In this document: positions 22,992-31,817 of the stretch, in pieces
Numbering within the stretch: position 1 is the first letter of the stretch
Layout: each line of letters starts with the position of its first letter
NCBI RefSeq assembly: GCF_945956895.1
Contig: NZ_CAMFJF010000008.1
Location: forward strand, 1-64,000
Length of the DNA stretch: 64,000 nt
Direction: 5' to 3'
From: an uncultured Allobosea sp.
GTDB taxonomy: Bacteria > Pseudomonadota > Alphaproteobacteria > Rhizobiales > Beijerinckiaceae
Program-made: the position numbers and the translations under genes
The notes under the pieces: generated by a model
Told to the model about the DNA's origin: nothing
Databases searched by the model: none
The model's input: only the letters and a program-made list of their open reading frames with translations

Positions 22992-25286
22992 TTACGCAGC
23001 CTGGGCGGTAACCCGGCCGGCGCCGCCATCGAGCGGCAGATGGACCATCACGATCGTGCCGGCGCCGATGGCCGAGCGCAGCCGGAGCGAACCGCCATGC
23101 AGCTCGGTGAGCGAGCGGGCGATGGCGAGCCCGAGGCCCGAGCCCTTGTAGCTGCGCACCAGATCGCCCTCGACCTGCTCGAAGGGCCGGCCGACGCGGT
23201 CGAGCTTCTCCTTGGGGATGCCGATGCCGGTATCCTCGATGAAGATGTTGAGCGCGCCGGGGACATGGCGGGTGCGGACCGCGATCCGCCCGCCTTCCGG
23301 CGTGAACTTGGCGGCGTTGTCGAGCAGGTTGCCGAGGATCTGGTAAAGCGCGTGCGGATCGGCTTCCAGATGGGTGTCGAGCGGGCCTTCGATGGCGAGC
23401 ACGAGCTGCTTGCGCTCCACCTCCGGCTGGACCTTCTGCAGTGCCTGGTCGAGAACCGGGCCGAGCGCGATCTCGGCCTTCTCCAGCCGCATCCGGCCGG
23501 ATTCGATGCGGGACATGTCGAGGATGTCGTCGATGATCCCGAGCAGGTAGCCGCCGCTGGTGCGGATGTCGCGGACATAGTCGGTGTACTTCTCGCCGAG
23601 CGGGCCGAACAGGCCGTTCTCCATGATCTCGGAGAAGCCGATGATGGCGTTGAGCGGCGTGCGCAGCTCATGGCTCATATTGGCGAGGAACTCGGACTTG
23701 GCGCGGTTGGCGCTCTCGGCGGCCGCCTTCTGCTCGAGATAGCGCTCGGCGAGATCGGCGAGCTGCTGGGCCTGGGTTTCGAGCTTCTGGCGCGAGGCCT
23801 TGAGATCGGTGACATGCATCAGGAGCTGGTGCTCGGACTGGGTCAGCCGCTCTTCCTGCTGCTTGAGCTTGGTGATGTCGGTGCCGACCGAGACCGAGCC
23901 GCCATCCTTGGTGCGGCGGCCGTTGATCTGCAGCCAGCGGCCGTCCGAGAGGCGGGCCTCGTAGGAGGCGCCGGAGGTGCCGCGCTGCACCCGCATCGGC
24001 TCGCGGTCGATCTGCGGCTGGGCGGAGAGTTCCATGATCTCGTCGTAGGAGATGCCGGATTGCAGGGCCTCGGTCGGGAGCTGGTGAAGCTGCTGGTACT
24101 TGGCGTTGCAGAGCACGAGGCGGTTGTCGGCATCCCAGAGCACGAAGGCTTCCGAGATCGCCTCGACGGCGTCGCGCAGGCGGGCGTCGGCGGTGGCGGT
24201 GCGTTCGGCCATGCGGCGCTGCTCGGAGATGTCGACGACGATGCCGACGAGATGGCGCGAACGGGTGCGGCGGTCGATCACGAGCTCGGCGCGGGCCTTG
24301 AGCCAGATCCATTCGCCCGAGGCGGCGCGGACGCGGAATTCGCGGTCGAGATGGTCGGCCTCGCCGCGGCTGACCGCGTCGGCGAGCGCATAGAGGTCGA
24401 CATCCTCATGGTTGATGAAGCTCGAGACCTCACCGAAGGACATGTACTCGCCGGCGCGGTCGTAGCCGAGCAGGGCGTACATCGAGTCCGACCAGTAGAT
24501 GCGGCCGCGAGCGAGATCCCAATCCCAGAGGCCGCAATGGCCGCGGTTGAGGGCGGTGTCGATGCGCTCGCGCACGCAGTCGCAGTCCTGGTCGGCGGCG
24601 CTCGCGCGCTTCGATTGCAGCATGAAGGCGAGCGTGATGAAACTGAGGACGAGCCCGGCCGCGCCGAACAGGATGATCAGGCCGGAGCGGCGGATCTGCC
24701 AGGTCGAGAGCGCCTGCGAGACCGGCTGCAGCACCGCGACCTGCCCGAGCGGGGCGGCAAGGTTGCGCACGCTGGCGAAGACATCGGCGCCGTTCGGCAA
24801 GGTGATGCGCATCACGCCGGCGCGGTCGCCGAACACGGTGAGCGGCTGGGTCTGGCCGAGAAAGTCGACGAGCGTCCGCTGGGTCTGGCCGATCACCGGC
24901 TCGCTGGCGACGACGCGGCCGTCGGCGCCGCTGACATGGACGAAGCGGCCGCGGGCTGCCAGGTGGCGGGTGGCGAGCGCGGCGAGGACGGCGGCCGGCT
25001 CCTTGCCGGTCAGCGTGGCGGCGTCGAGCTCCCGGGCGACGAGCGCCGAGACCAGGTCCATGTCGCCGGCTGCATCGGCGAGGGTATCCTCGCGCATGGC
25101 TGAAGTCTGGAAGAGCGCCCCGGCGCCGAGGATGACGAGGAACAGCCCGACAAGCGCAGGGATCGCGGTGCGGAAGGCGGGCTCGAGGCTTTCGAAGCGA
25201 TGATACAGCGGGTGCGTCAGCGACCGCGCTACACCCAGAATCGTATCGGCGCGCACAGGTGCGCAGCCCGCGTTGGCACGCGACAT
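22992..25286 (-). CDS. pleC: PAS-domain sensor histidine kinase, PleC-like
   Basis: A 764-residue kinase. TM1 about 41-60, periplasmic domain about 61-202, TM2 about 203-223, PAS1 about 240-355, PAS2 about 368-473, a coiled segment about 475-530, HisKA with H539 in NMSHELRTPLNAIIGFSEIM and DILDMSRIESGRM, and an HATPase with LLDNAAKFTPEGG and GSGLGLAIA. The H-box region matches the PleC/DivJ/PdhS group acting on the DivK cell-cycle pathway. The place next to glnE is where S. meliloti has pleC (from memory). The kinase/phosphatase balance cannot be judged from sequence. Confidence 0.78.
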   Translation of the reverse strand: MSRANAGCAPVRADTILGVARSLTHPLYHRFESLEPAFRTAIPALVGLFLVILGAGALFQTSAMREDTLADAAGDMDLVSALVARELDAATLTGKEPAAVLAALATRHLAARGRFVHVSGADGRVVASEPVIGQTQRTLVDFLGQTQPLTVFGDRAGVMRITLPNGADVFASVRNLAAPLGQVAVLQPVSQALSTWQIRRSGLIILFGAAGLVLSFITLAFMLQSKRASAADQDCDCVRERIDTALNRGHCGLWDWDLARGRIYWSDSMYALLGYDRAGEYMSFGEVSSFINHEDVDLYALADAVSRGEADHLDREFRVRAASGEWIWLKARAELVIDRRTRSRHLVGIVVDISEQRRMAERTATADARLRDAVEAISEAFVLWDADNRLVLCNAKYQQLHQLPTEALQSGISYDEIMELSAQPQIDREPMRVQRGTSGASYEARLSDGRWLQINGRRTKDGGSVSVGTDITKLKQQEERLTQSEHQLLMHVTDLKASRQKLETQAQQLADLAERYLEQKAAAESANRAKSEFLANMSHELRTPLNAIIGFSEIMENGLFGPLGEKYTDYVRDIRTSGGYLLGIIDDILDMSRIESGRMRLEKAEIALGPVLDQALQKVQPEVERKQLVLAIEGPLDTHLEADPHALYQILGNLLDNAAKFTPEGGRIAVRTRHVPGALNIFIEDTGIGIPKEKLDRVGRPFEQVEGDLVRSYKGSGLGLAIARSLTELHGGSLRLRSAIGAGTIVMVHLPLDGGAGRVTAQAA

Positions 25287-25457
25287 GCCCGGTCCCCCTT
25301 CGGAACTTTACCGTCAGTAAGATCGGGAGACGTGCCGCATCCCCGCGAATCACTGTCAGTTGAATCCTAGAGCCGTGATTTGTCTAGCCCTGAGTTGAGT
25401 CAGGAGTGTCGAATTCCCCTTTAGGTTGTAGTACTTGTCGCGATGAATCCTGCGCGG

Positions 25458-25472
25458 GTAATGAAGCGTTAA
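25458..25472. promoter_or_regulatory. Possible CtrA-type site upstream of the PleC-like kinase
   Basis: GTAATGAAGCGTTAA matches TTAA-N7-TTAA, the CtrA recognition pattern, with one mismatch in the left half. It lies about 170 bases upstream of the kinase start, in the 225-base gap between pepN and the kinase, both on the - strand. Such a short degenerate match can occur by chance; regulation by CtrA would make biological sense for a DivK-pathway kinase. The rest of this gap shows no gene. Confidence 0.25.
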
Positions 25473-25511
25473 TCTTTTGGACAGGTCGGCGTTAACCGTT
25501 CCGAAGAGCGC

Positions 25512-28157
25512 TCAGGCGAGCGCTCTTTCGGCGATGTCGGCGACGTCCCGCGACAGGTTCGGCAACCGCGCGACGGTGCTTAACGCCTCCCGCGCGAGGC
25601 GCTTGCGGCCGGGTTCCAGCATGCGCCAGCTCTTGAACGAGCCGAGCAGGCGCGAGGCCACTTGCGGGTTGGTCTTGTCGAGCGCAACGACGATATCGGC
25701 GACGAAATCGTAGCCTGCCCCGTCTGCCCGATTGAACTGGGTCAGGTTCGCCGCGAAGCCGCCGATCAGCGCCCGCACCCGGTTGGGATTGCCGAGCGAG
25801 AAGGCGGGGTGCTGCATCAACTTCTTGACCCGCTCCAGTGTGCCGGGCTCGGCGATGAGCGCCTGCGCCATCAGCCATTTGTCGAGCACCAGCGGCTCTC
25901 TCGCGTAGCTCTGCGCAAAGCGCGCAATCAGGGCTTCCCGGCGCTCGCCGGGGATCAGCGTCATCGCTGCGAGCGCGGCGAGCCGGTCGGTCAGGTTGTC
26001 GTCGGCCGCGAACTGCGCCTCGCAGAGATCTGCAGCGTCGGTCGGGGCGGCCAGCGCTGCCAGCCCGAGCAATTCGTTGCGCAGCGCCCGCCGTCCGGCC
26101 GAGGCCGCATCGGGGCGATAGGTACCGCTCGCGGCAAGCGCGCCGCGCAGCCCCGGCAGGTCGCCAAGCAAGGCCTTGCCGACAGCCGTCGACAGCTTGC
26201 GATGAGCCACGAAGATCGCATCGGGATCGACATCCCTGCCGATCTCGCGGGCGATGTCGGCAGGCGCGGGCAGGCGCAGCACCTGCGCCGCGAAGGCCGG
26301 ATCGGACAGGGCATCGCTCTTGAGGAAGATTTGCAGCGCTTCGCCGAGCTTGCCGGCGGTCGCCTTGAGCGCGCCGGCATCGGCGCCGGGCTTGCCTGCG
26401 GCCACAAGCACGCGCGTCGCGACGCTCTGGAGCGACTGCCAGCGGTTGAAGGAATCGCTGTCGGCTGAGAACAGCCGCAGCAGGTCGGCATCCGCAAGAT
26501 CGAGATCGAGCCGTGCCGGAGCCGAGAAGCCGCGCATCAGCGAGGGGATCGGCGCTTCCGCGACATCCTCGAAGGTGACGGACAGCGAGGGCTGGTCGAG
26601 CACGATGAGCCCGTCGCCGGCATAGGCGTTCGAAGCCGTCTTCAACGGTAGGTCGCCCTTCGCGCCGACGAGGCCTAGCTTGACCGGCAGGACGACCGGG
26701 AGCTTCTCGCTCTGGCCGGGTGTCGGCGGCGTGCTCTGCGCCAGATCGAGCGTGTAGCGCTTCGCCGCCGCGTCGTAGCGGCCGGAAGCGACGATGGTCG
26801 GCGTGCCCGCCTGCTCGTACCAGCGGGCGAAATGGTCGAGGTTCTGGCCGGAGGTCTCGGCGAAGCAGGCGAGGAATTCCTCGATCGTCGCGGCGGTGCC
26901 GTCGCAGCGCTCGAAATAGAGGTCCATGCCGCGCTTGAAGGCGTCGTCGCCGATCAGCACCTTGAGCATGCGGATGACTTCTGCGCCCTTTTCGTAGACC
27001 GTCGGCGTGTAGAAGTTGTTGATTTCCTTGTAGGCGCGCGGCCGTACCGGATGGGCGAGGGGGCCGGCATCTTCCGAGAACTGGGTCGAGCGCAGGGTGC
27101 GGACATCGGCGATCCGCTTCACCGGGCGCGAGCGTTCGTCGGAGGAGAATTCCTGGTCGCGGAAGACGGTGAGGCCTTCCTTCAGGCAGAGCTGGAACCA
27201 GTCGCGGCAGGTGATGCGGTTGCCGGTCCAGTTGTGGAAATACTCATGCGCGATGATCGCCTCGATCGAGGCGTAGTCGCCGTCGGTCGCGGTTTGCGGA
27301 TCGGCCAGAACGTATTTGTCGTTGAAGATGTTGAGACCCTTGTTCTCCATCGCCCCCATGTTGAAGTCGGACACGGCGACGACATTGAACACGTCGAGAT
27401 CGTAGTTGCGGCCGAAGACCTGCTCGTCCCAGCGCATGCAGCGCACCAGCGAATCCAGCGCCCAGCCGGCGCGATCCGCCTTGCCGGGCTCGATATAGAC
27501 GGCGAGCTCGACCTTGTGGCCGTCGGCCGTGACGTAATCCTGCCGGACATGGTCGAGCACCCCGCCGACCAGCGCGAAGAGATAGGCGGGCTTGGGATGC
27601 GGATCGTGCCAGACGGCGAAATGCCGGTCGCCGCCGGGCAGTTCCGCCGCTGCGACGAGGTTGCCGTTGGAGAGCAGGACAGGCGCCTCGGCCTTCGCCG
27701 CTTCGAGCCTGACCGTGTAGACGCTCATCACGTCCGGCCGATCGAGGAAATAGGTGATGCGGCGGAAGCCGTCCGCCTCGCACTGCGTGCAATAGACCTT
27801 CGAGGAGCGATAGAGCCCCATCAGCTTGGTATTGGCGGAGGGGTCGAGCTCGGTCTCGATCGTCAGCGTGAAGTCGTGCGGCGGCGGGTTCGGGATCGTC
27901 AGCGCCTGTGGCGTCACCGTATAGGCGCTGGCGTCGAGCAACTTGCCGTCGATGGCGAGTGATTTCAGCACGAGCTCGTCGCCATCGAGCTGCAGCGGCG
28001 CGCCGGGCTGCCCCTCCGGATTGGGGCGTAGCGCCAGCAGGGCCCGCACGCGAGTCTTCTGCGGATGCAGCGAGACGTCGAGATCGACCGTGTCGATCAG
28101 CCAGTCGCTGGGGCGGTAATCCTCGAGGCGGATCAGCGGGGCGTCTTCGGTACGCAT
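25512..28157 (-). CDS. pepN: Aminopeptidase N (M1 family)
   Basis: An 881-residue zinc aminopeptidase of the E. coli PepN type. N-terminal beta domain about 1-190; catalytic domain with the exopeptidase motif GAMEN (268-272) and zinc motif HEYFH (304-308), second ligand E327 in LKEGLT; then a beta domain (DUF3458, about 435-545) and a helical C-terminal domain. All ligands are present and the length is normal. It removes N-terminal residues from peptides in the cytosol. No nearby partner genes suggest a special role. Confidence 0.96.
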   Translation of the reverse strand: MRTEDAPLIRLEDYRPSDWLIDTVDLDVSLHPQKTRVRALLALRPNPEGQPGAPLQLDGDELVLKSLAIDGKLLDASAYTVTPQALTIPNPPPHDFTLTIETELDPSANTKLMGLYRSSKVYCTQCEADGFRRITYFLDRPDVMSVYTVRLEAAKAEAPVLLSNGNLVAAAELPGGDRHFAVWHDPHPKPAYLFALVGGVLDHVRQDYVTADGHKVELAVYIEPGKADRAGWALDSLVRCMRWDEQVFGRNYDLDVFNVVAVSDFNMGAMENKGLNIFNDKYVLADPQTATDGDYASIEAIIAHEYFHNWTGNRITCRDWFQLCLKEGLTVFRDQEFSSDERSRPVKRIADVRTLRSTQFSEDAGPLAHPVRPRAYKEINNFYTPTVYEKGAEVIRMLKVLIGDDAFKRGMDLYFERCDGTAATIEEFLACFAETSGQNLDHFARWYEQAGTPTIVASGRYDAAAKRYTLDLAQSTPPTPGQSEKLPVVLPVKLGLVGAKGDLPLKTASNAYAGDGLIVLDQPSLSVTFEDVAEAPIPSLMRGFSAPARLDLDLADADLLRLFSADSDSFNRWQSLQSVATRVLVAAGKPGADAGALKATAGKLGEALQIFLKSDALSDPAFAAQVLRLPAPADIAREIGRDVDPDAIFVAHRKLSTAVGKALLGDLPGLRGALAASGTYRPDAASAGRRALRNELLGLAALAAPTDAADLCEAQFAADDNLTDRLAALAAMTLIPGERREALIARFAQSYAREPLVLDKWLMAQALIAEPGTLERVKKLMQHPAFSLGNPNRVRALIGGFAANLTQFNRADGAGYDFVADIVVALDKTNPQVASRLLGSFKSWRMLEPGRKRLAREALSTVARLPNLSRDVADIAERALA

Positions 28158-28182
28158 GGTTCGTATCTAAAGCCTCTCGATT

Positions 28183-28218
28183 GTCATTGCGAGCGCAGCG
28201 AAGCGACGAAGCAATGAC
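28183..28218. repeat. Short element of the GTCATTGCGAGC family
   Basis: GTCATTGC (28183-28190) and GCAATGAC (28211-28218) flank GAGCGCAGCGAAGCGACGAA, just upstream of pepN. The same ends and the GCGAGCGNAGCGAAGCAA core occur as a full palindrome at 49350-49430. It is probably a half or shortened copy of that family. It lies in the 73-base gap between pepN and the CDF exporter gene. Confidence 0.65.
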
Positions 28219-28230
28219 GGCTGGGCAGGG

Positions 28231-29676
28231 TCAGTTCCCGTCCGGCACCGCCGGCTCCGCATGGCTCACCAGCCGGCAGACCTGCGGCCGTGCAAGACGC
28301 ACCGCCCGCTCGATCGCGTCGACTGCGTCATGCACGGCTGCGACGTTGAGCGTGGGATCGACCCGGCAATGGTAGTTGACCACCAGTCCTTTGGCCGTCT
28401 GGCGCACGCGCACGCTGTGGATGTCGTGGATCGGCCCTGCGACTTTCGCAGCCTCGCCCGCGAGCGCCTTGCCGATATCCTCGACGGTTTCCCAGGCGGC
28501 GTTGTGTCCATGGGGCTGGCCGGTCTCCATCGGCTCGATATGGGTCTCGACCTCGGTCTCGCCGCCGAATTCGGCCCGGATCGCGCTTTCCAGGCGGGTC
28601 GCGATCTCATGCGCCTCGCCGAGCGGCAGTGTCTGGTCGACCTCCATGTCCAGGCTGACCGAGAGCTTCTCGCCGATCGAGTGGACGGTGACGTGATGCA
28701 CCGGGATCTTCAGCTTGAGCGCGATCAGCAGCACGCGCTCAAGCGCGGTCTCGTCGTCGACCTGCACGGGATCGGCGGTGATCGTGATCTCGGCGCCGGG
28801 CTCCGCCTTGAGCAGGGCGTCGGTGAGCTGGGCCTTGATTGCCACCACCCGGTCGAGCGGCAGGGTCCGCGAGACGCTGATGCCGATCTCGCCATGGACG
28901 CGTCCGCCGGCCGGGCGCACGCGCAGCCAGTTGATGCCGACGACGCCGGGGACGCTATGGGCGGCCTCGCGCAGGGTCTCGGTGACGCCTTCGGGCGCGG
29001 TGTCCATCAGCGTGTCGAGCACGCGCCGGGCGAGGCGGTAGGCCGAGAAGGCGGTATAGGCCGCGATCGCGAAGGCGGCGGCGGTATCGGCCCGCTCGAT
29101 GCCGTACCAGACGCCGATCAGGCCGACGAGAACCAGTCCCGAACCGACGAAATCCGCTGAGAAATGCGTGGCTTCTCCGGCGAGCGCCTCGCTGCCGGTT
29201 TCCTTGGCGACCTTGGTCAGCGAACGCCAGCGGATGGCGTCGACGATCATCGACAGCACGAGTACGCCGATGACGAGCGGCGTCACCTCGACATGCGCGA
29301 TGACGCTGGTCCAGAGCCGGTTGCCGGCCTCCCAGAGGATCGCGCCGGCCAGCGTGAACAGGATCGCGGTCTCGACCAGCGCGGCCAGCGCCTCGACCTT
29401 GCCATGGCCGTAGTGGTGCTCGTCATCGGCCGGCTTGTCGGAGGCGCGCACCGCGAACCAGGTGAACAGCGTCGAGCCGACATCGACCAGCCCTTGCAGC
29501 GCGTCGGTCAGCAGGGCGAGCGAGCCGGAGATGATGGCGCCGACGATCTTCGCCGCCGTCAGCAGGATCGTCGCCATCACCGAGAGGATCGCGGCGCGCT
29601 GCTTGATCTGCGCGATCTGGGCGGGCGTGGCGCGCACGGCCGGTGCCGTCGCCGGCCCGTCTTGCGTTGTCGTCAT
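28231..29676 (-). CDS. Cation diffusion facilitator exporter with three cytosolic domains
   Basis: A 481-residue CDF metal exporter. Six TM helices about 29-225 include the TM2 site around D58 (LLTDALQGLVD), the HHYGHGK loop (87-93) and the TM5 motif H171-x3-D175 (THFSADF). After this come three copies of the ferredoxin-like cytosolic domain: about 244-303, 325-382 and 416-475, each with a VxV...LPLxxA / LNVxxVHDAVDAIE pattern. CDFs normally have one such domain and about 300 residues. Metal is likely Zn, Fe or Mn; not decidable here. The third copy is His/Cys-containing (NYHCRVD). Confidence 0.88.
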   Translation of the reverse strand: MTTTQDGPATAPAVRATPAQIAQIKQRAAILSVMATILLTAAKIVGAIISGSLALLTDALQGLVDVGSTLFTWFAVRASDKPADDEHHYGHGKVEALAALVETAILFTLAGAILWEAGNRLWTSVIAHVEVTPLVIGVLVLSMIVDAIRWRSLTKVAKETGSEALAGEATHFSADFVGSGLVLVGLIGVWYGIERADTAAAFAIAAYTAFSAYRLARRVLDTLMDTAPEGVTETLREAAHSVPGVVGINWLRVRPAGGRVHGEIGISVSRTLPLDRVVAIKAQLTDALLKAEPGAEITITADPVQVDDETALERVLLIALKLKIPVHHVTVHSIGEKLSVSLDMEVDQTLPLGEAHEIATRLESAIRAEFGGETEVETHIEPMETGQPHGHNAAWETVEDIGKALAGEAAKVAGPIHDIHSVRVRQTAKGLVVNYHCRVDPTLNVAAVHDAVDAIERAVRLARPQVCRLVSHAEPAVPDGN

Positions 29677-29780
29677 GGCGCGTCCTGTTCAGATGCCTTG
29701 GCGAGTGGGTCTGGAGTGCCGATGCTCTTGCCTGATTTGGGAAACGGATCAACCCTGCCGCCCCTCAACGAGGAAAGACG

Positions 29781-30230
29781 ATGCGATATCTCCACACCAT
29801 GGTGCGCGTGACCGATCTGGATCAGGCGCTGGATTTCTACGTCAACAAGTTCGGGCTGGTCGAAACCCGCCGCATCGAGAACGAGAAGGGCCGCTTCACG
29901 CTGGTCTTCCTTGCTGCCTCTGACGATTTGGCGGAGGCGAAGGCCGGTGCCTCGCGCGGCCGCCCGACGCTGGAACTGACCTATAACTGGGACCCGGAAA
30001 ACTACGCTGGAGGCCGCAATTTCGGGCATCTCGCCTATGAGGTCGACGACATCTACGCGACCTGCGACAAGCTGATGAAGGCCGGCGTCACCATCAACCG
30101 CCCGCCGCGCGACGGCAACATGGCCTTCATCCGGTCGCCCGACAACATCTCGATCGAATTGCTTCAGAAGGGCGAGCCGAAGCCTCCGGCCGAGCCGTGG
30201 CTGAGCATGCAGAACACCGGGAGCTGGTGA
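29781..30230 (+). CDS. gloA: Lactoylglutathione lyase (glyoxalase I)
   Basis: A 149-residue VOC-fold enzyme converting the methylglyoxal-glutathione hemithioacetal to S-lactoylglutathione. Metal ligands are visible in order: H5 ([10 protein letters not shown]), a glutamate in [11 protein letters not shown]77 in [11 protein letters not shown], and a glutamate in [11 protein letters not shown]. The C-terminus [10 protein letters not shown] is typical of proteobacterial GloA. The sugar kinase gene starts four bases after the stop, so the two probably form an operon. Confidence 0.93.
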   Translation: MRYLHTMVRVTDLDQALDFYVNKFGLVETRRIENEKGRFTLVFLAASDDLAEAKAGASRGRPTLELTYNWDPENYAGGRNFGHLAYEVDDIYATCDKLMKAGVTINRPPRDGNMAFIRSPDNISIELLQKGEPKPPAEPWLSMQNTGSW

Positions 30231-30233
30231 GCC

Positions 30234-31130
30234 TTGGCCGGCGTCTTCTGCCTTGGCATCGCAACGCTTGATTATGTCTACAGCGTCGAGACCATGCCGA
30301 CGCGCGGCGAGAAATACCGCTCGCGCGGGCTCGCCGTCGTCGGCGGCGGCTGCGCCGGCAATGCCTCGGTTGCGATCGCCCGCCTCGGCGGTGCCTGCTG
30401 GCTGGCGACGCGCCTTGCCGACGACCTGACCGGCGACCAGATCGTCGCCGATCTCGAAGCGGAAGGCGTCGATACGGCCTTCGCGCGCCGCGTCGCGGGC
30501 CTGACCTCGCCGGTTTCGGCCGTCATCGTCGATGCCGAGGGCGAGCGCATGGTGATCTCGCATTCCGACCCGGCCATGCCGGAGGATGCCGCCTGGCTGC
30601 CCAGGAGCTTGCCGAAGGGCGCAGGCGCCGTGCTCGCCGATACGCGTTGGGGGGAGGGGGCGCTCGCCGCGCTGAAGCTCGCCCGCGTCGCCGGCGTGCC
30701 CGGTGTGCTCGACGGGGACCGCAAGCCGCCGCATCCCGATCTGGTGGGCACGGCAAGCCATGTCGCCTTCAGCCAACAGGCTCTGCGCGAGATCTCGGGC
30801 GAGGACGATCCGCGCGCCGGGCTCGCCAAGGTCGCGGCCGGCGTGCCGACCTGGCTTGCGGTCACGCTCGGCAAGGAGGGGGTGCTCTTCGTCGAGGCCG
30901 GCGAGGTTCGGCACAGCCCGGCTTTCGTCGTCGAGACGGTCGATACGCTCGGTGCCGGCGATGTCTGGCACGGGGCCTTTGCGCTCGCGCTGGCCGAAGG
31001 GCAGGCGGAGCCGGCGGCGATCCGCTTCGCCTCGGCGGCGGCGGCGATCAAATGCACCCGCTTCGGCGGGCGCAGCGGTGCGCCCAAGCGGGACGAGATC
31101 GAGCGCTTCCTGGCTGAGGCGGGGCGCTAG
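30234..31130 (+). CDS. PfkB-family sugar kinase
   Basis: A 298-residue ribokinase-fold kinase. The first PfkB signature is GGGCAGNASVAIARLGG (about 37-53), the second is DTLGAGDVWHGAF (about 239-251) with catalytic D245. The start is a TTG at 30234, the only in-frame start close to gloA; the next ATG would remove the first strand. N-terminal GIATLDYVY resembles ketohexokinase/sulfofructose-type kinases, but the substrate cannot be read. Overlap in operon with gloA suggests sugar phosphate metabolism feeding methylglyoxal. The stop is followed by a 168-base gap. Confidence 0.85.
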   Translation: MAGVFCLGIATLDYVYSVETMPTRGEKYRSRGLAVVGGGCAGNASVAIARLGGACWLATRLADDLTGDQIVADLEAEGVDTAFARRVAGLTSPVSAVIVDAEGERMVISHSDPAMPEDAAWLPRSLPKGAGAVLADTRWGEGALAALKLARVAGVPGVLDGDRKPPHPDLVGTASHVAFSQQALREISGEDDPRAGLAKVAAGVPTWLAVTLGKEGVLFVEAGEVRHSPAFVVETVDTLGAGDVWHGAFALALAEGQAEPAAIRFASAAAAIKCTRFGGRSGAPKRDEIERFLAEAGR

Positions 31131-31154
31131 CTCCCCCCGTCGTCACGACCATGC

Positions 31155-31183
31155 GTCATGCTCGGGTCAAGCCCGAGCATGAC
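31155..31183. repeat. Small palindrome GTCATGCTCGGG
   Basis: A perfect 12-base stem, GTCATGCTCGGG (31155-31166) and CCCGAGCATGAC (31172-31183), around the loop TCAAG. It lies 24 bases after the sugar kinase stop and could end its transcript, though no U-run follows. It is related to the right part of the 22881 element and represents the minimal form of the GTCAT family. Confidence 0.7.
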
Positions 31184-31298
31184 GGCGAAAATGGCGTCGA
31201 TGGATTCCTGCCCTCCAGCGTCGCGCAGTCGTCACGCGCGTCGGGCATCTGACCCGGCGCGCGCTGCTGCGCATCGGTCGAGCTCAGGAGAGAGCATC

Positions 31299-31637
31299 AT
31301 GCTGGCGATCCAGGGTCTGAAATGCATCTATGACACCACCGGGAAGGGCTGGTCGATCGAACTCGTCCTGCGGGCCGATGGCGAGGAGGCCGTGCGCCGC
31401 TTCGATGTCGACGGCGCCGAGGATGCCGAACTGCTGATCGAGGCCTTCGAGGCTTCCTCGGCCAGCGCCTTCGACCCGGAAACCGGCGAGATCGTCTTCG
31501 GCTACGAATATCTCGACCTCGACGAAGGGGATGAGGAGGACGAAGAAGACGAGGGCGAGGAGGATGAAGCCGAGGAATCCGAAGAGGAGGACGAGGATTC
31601 CGACACGTCCGACAAGAGTGAGAAGCCGAAGGGCTGA
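31299..31637 (+). CDS. Small protein with a highly acidic C-terminal tail
   Basis: A 112-residue cytosolic protein of unknown function. Residues 1-72 look like a small folded domain (LKCIYDTTGKGWSIELVLRADG, then AELLIEAFEASS and GEIVFGYEYLDL). Residues 73-107 are almost only D, E and S. The ATG at 31299 is preceded by CAGGAGAG. Frames in front of it are not protein-like. The next gene, 180 bases on, encodes a membrane protein with a strongly basic tail. The acidic end may work as a charge-based binding tail. No family name recognised. Confidence 0.7.
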   Translation: MLAIQGLKCIYDTTGKGWSIELVLRADGEEAVRRFDVDGAEDAELLIEAFEASSASAFDPETGEIVFGYEYLDLDEGDEEDEEDEGEEDEAEESEEEDEDSDTSDKSEKPKG

Positions 31638-31817
31638 AGTCCAGCCTTCCGAGGGCCATGGCGGCCCCGCGACGACCATGAGCCCGGAGAGGCAGCCGCC
31701 TCGCCGGGCGATCGCGTTTTGATGGCGTTTGCCATCGGCGCGGCGTTTTCGGGTGCTGCTATCCGCCGGGATCAGGTGCAATCTGCAGAATGCGCGAGAC
31801 GCAATGACGGGCAGGGC

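Noticed and set aside
22977..25103. Open frame of 708 codons on the + strand
   Set aside because: It mirrors the PAS histidine kinase on the - strand, which has all catalytic boxes. The + translation is repetitive in E, A, G, D and L and has no recognisable domain.
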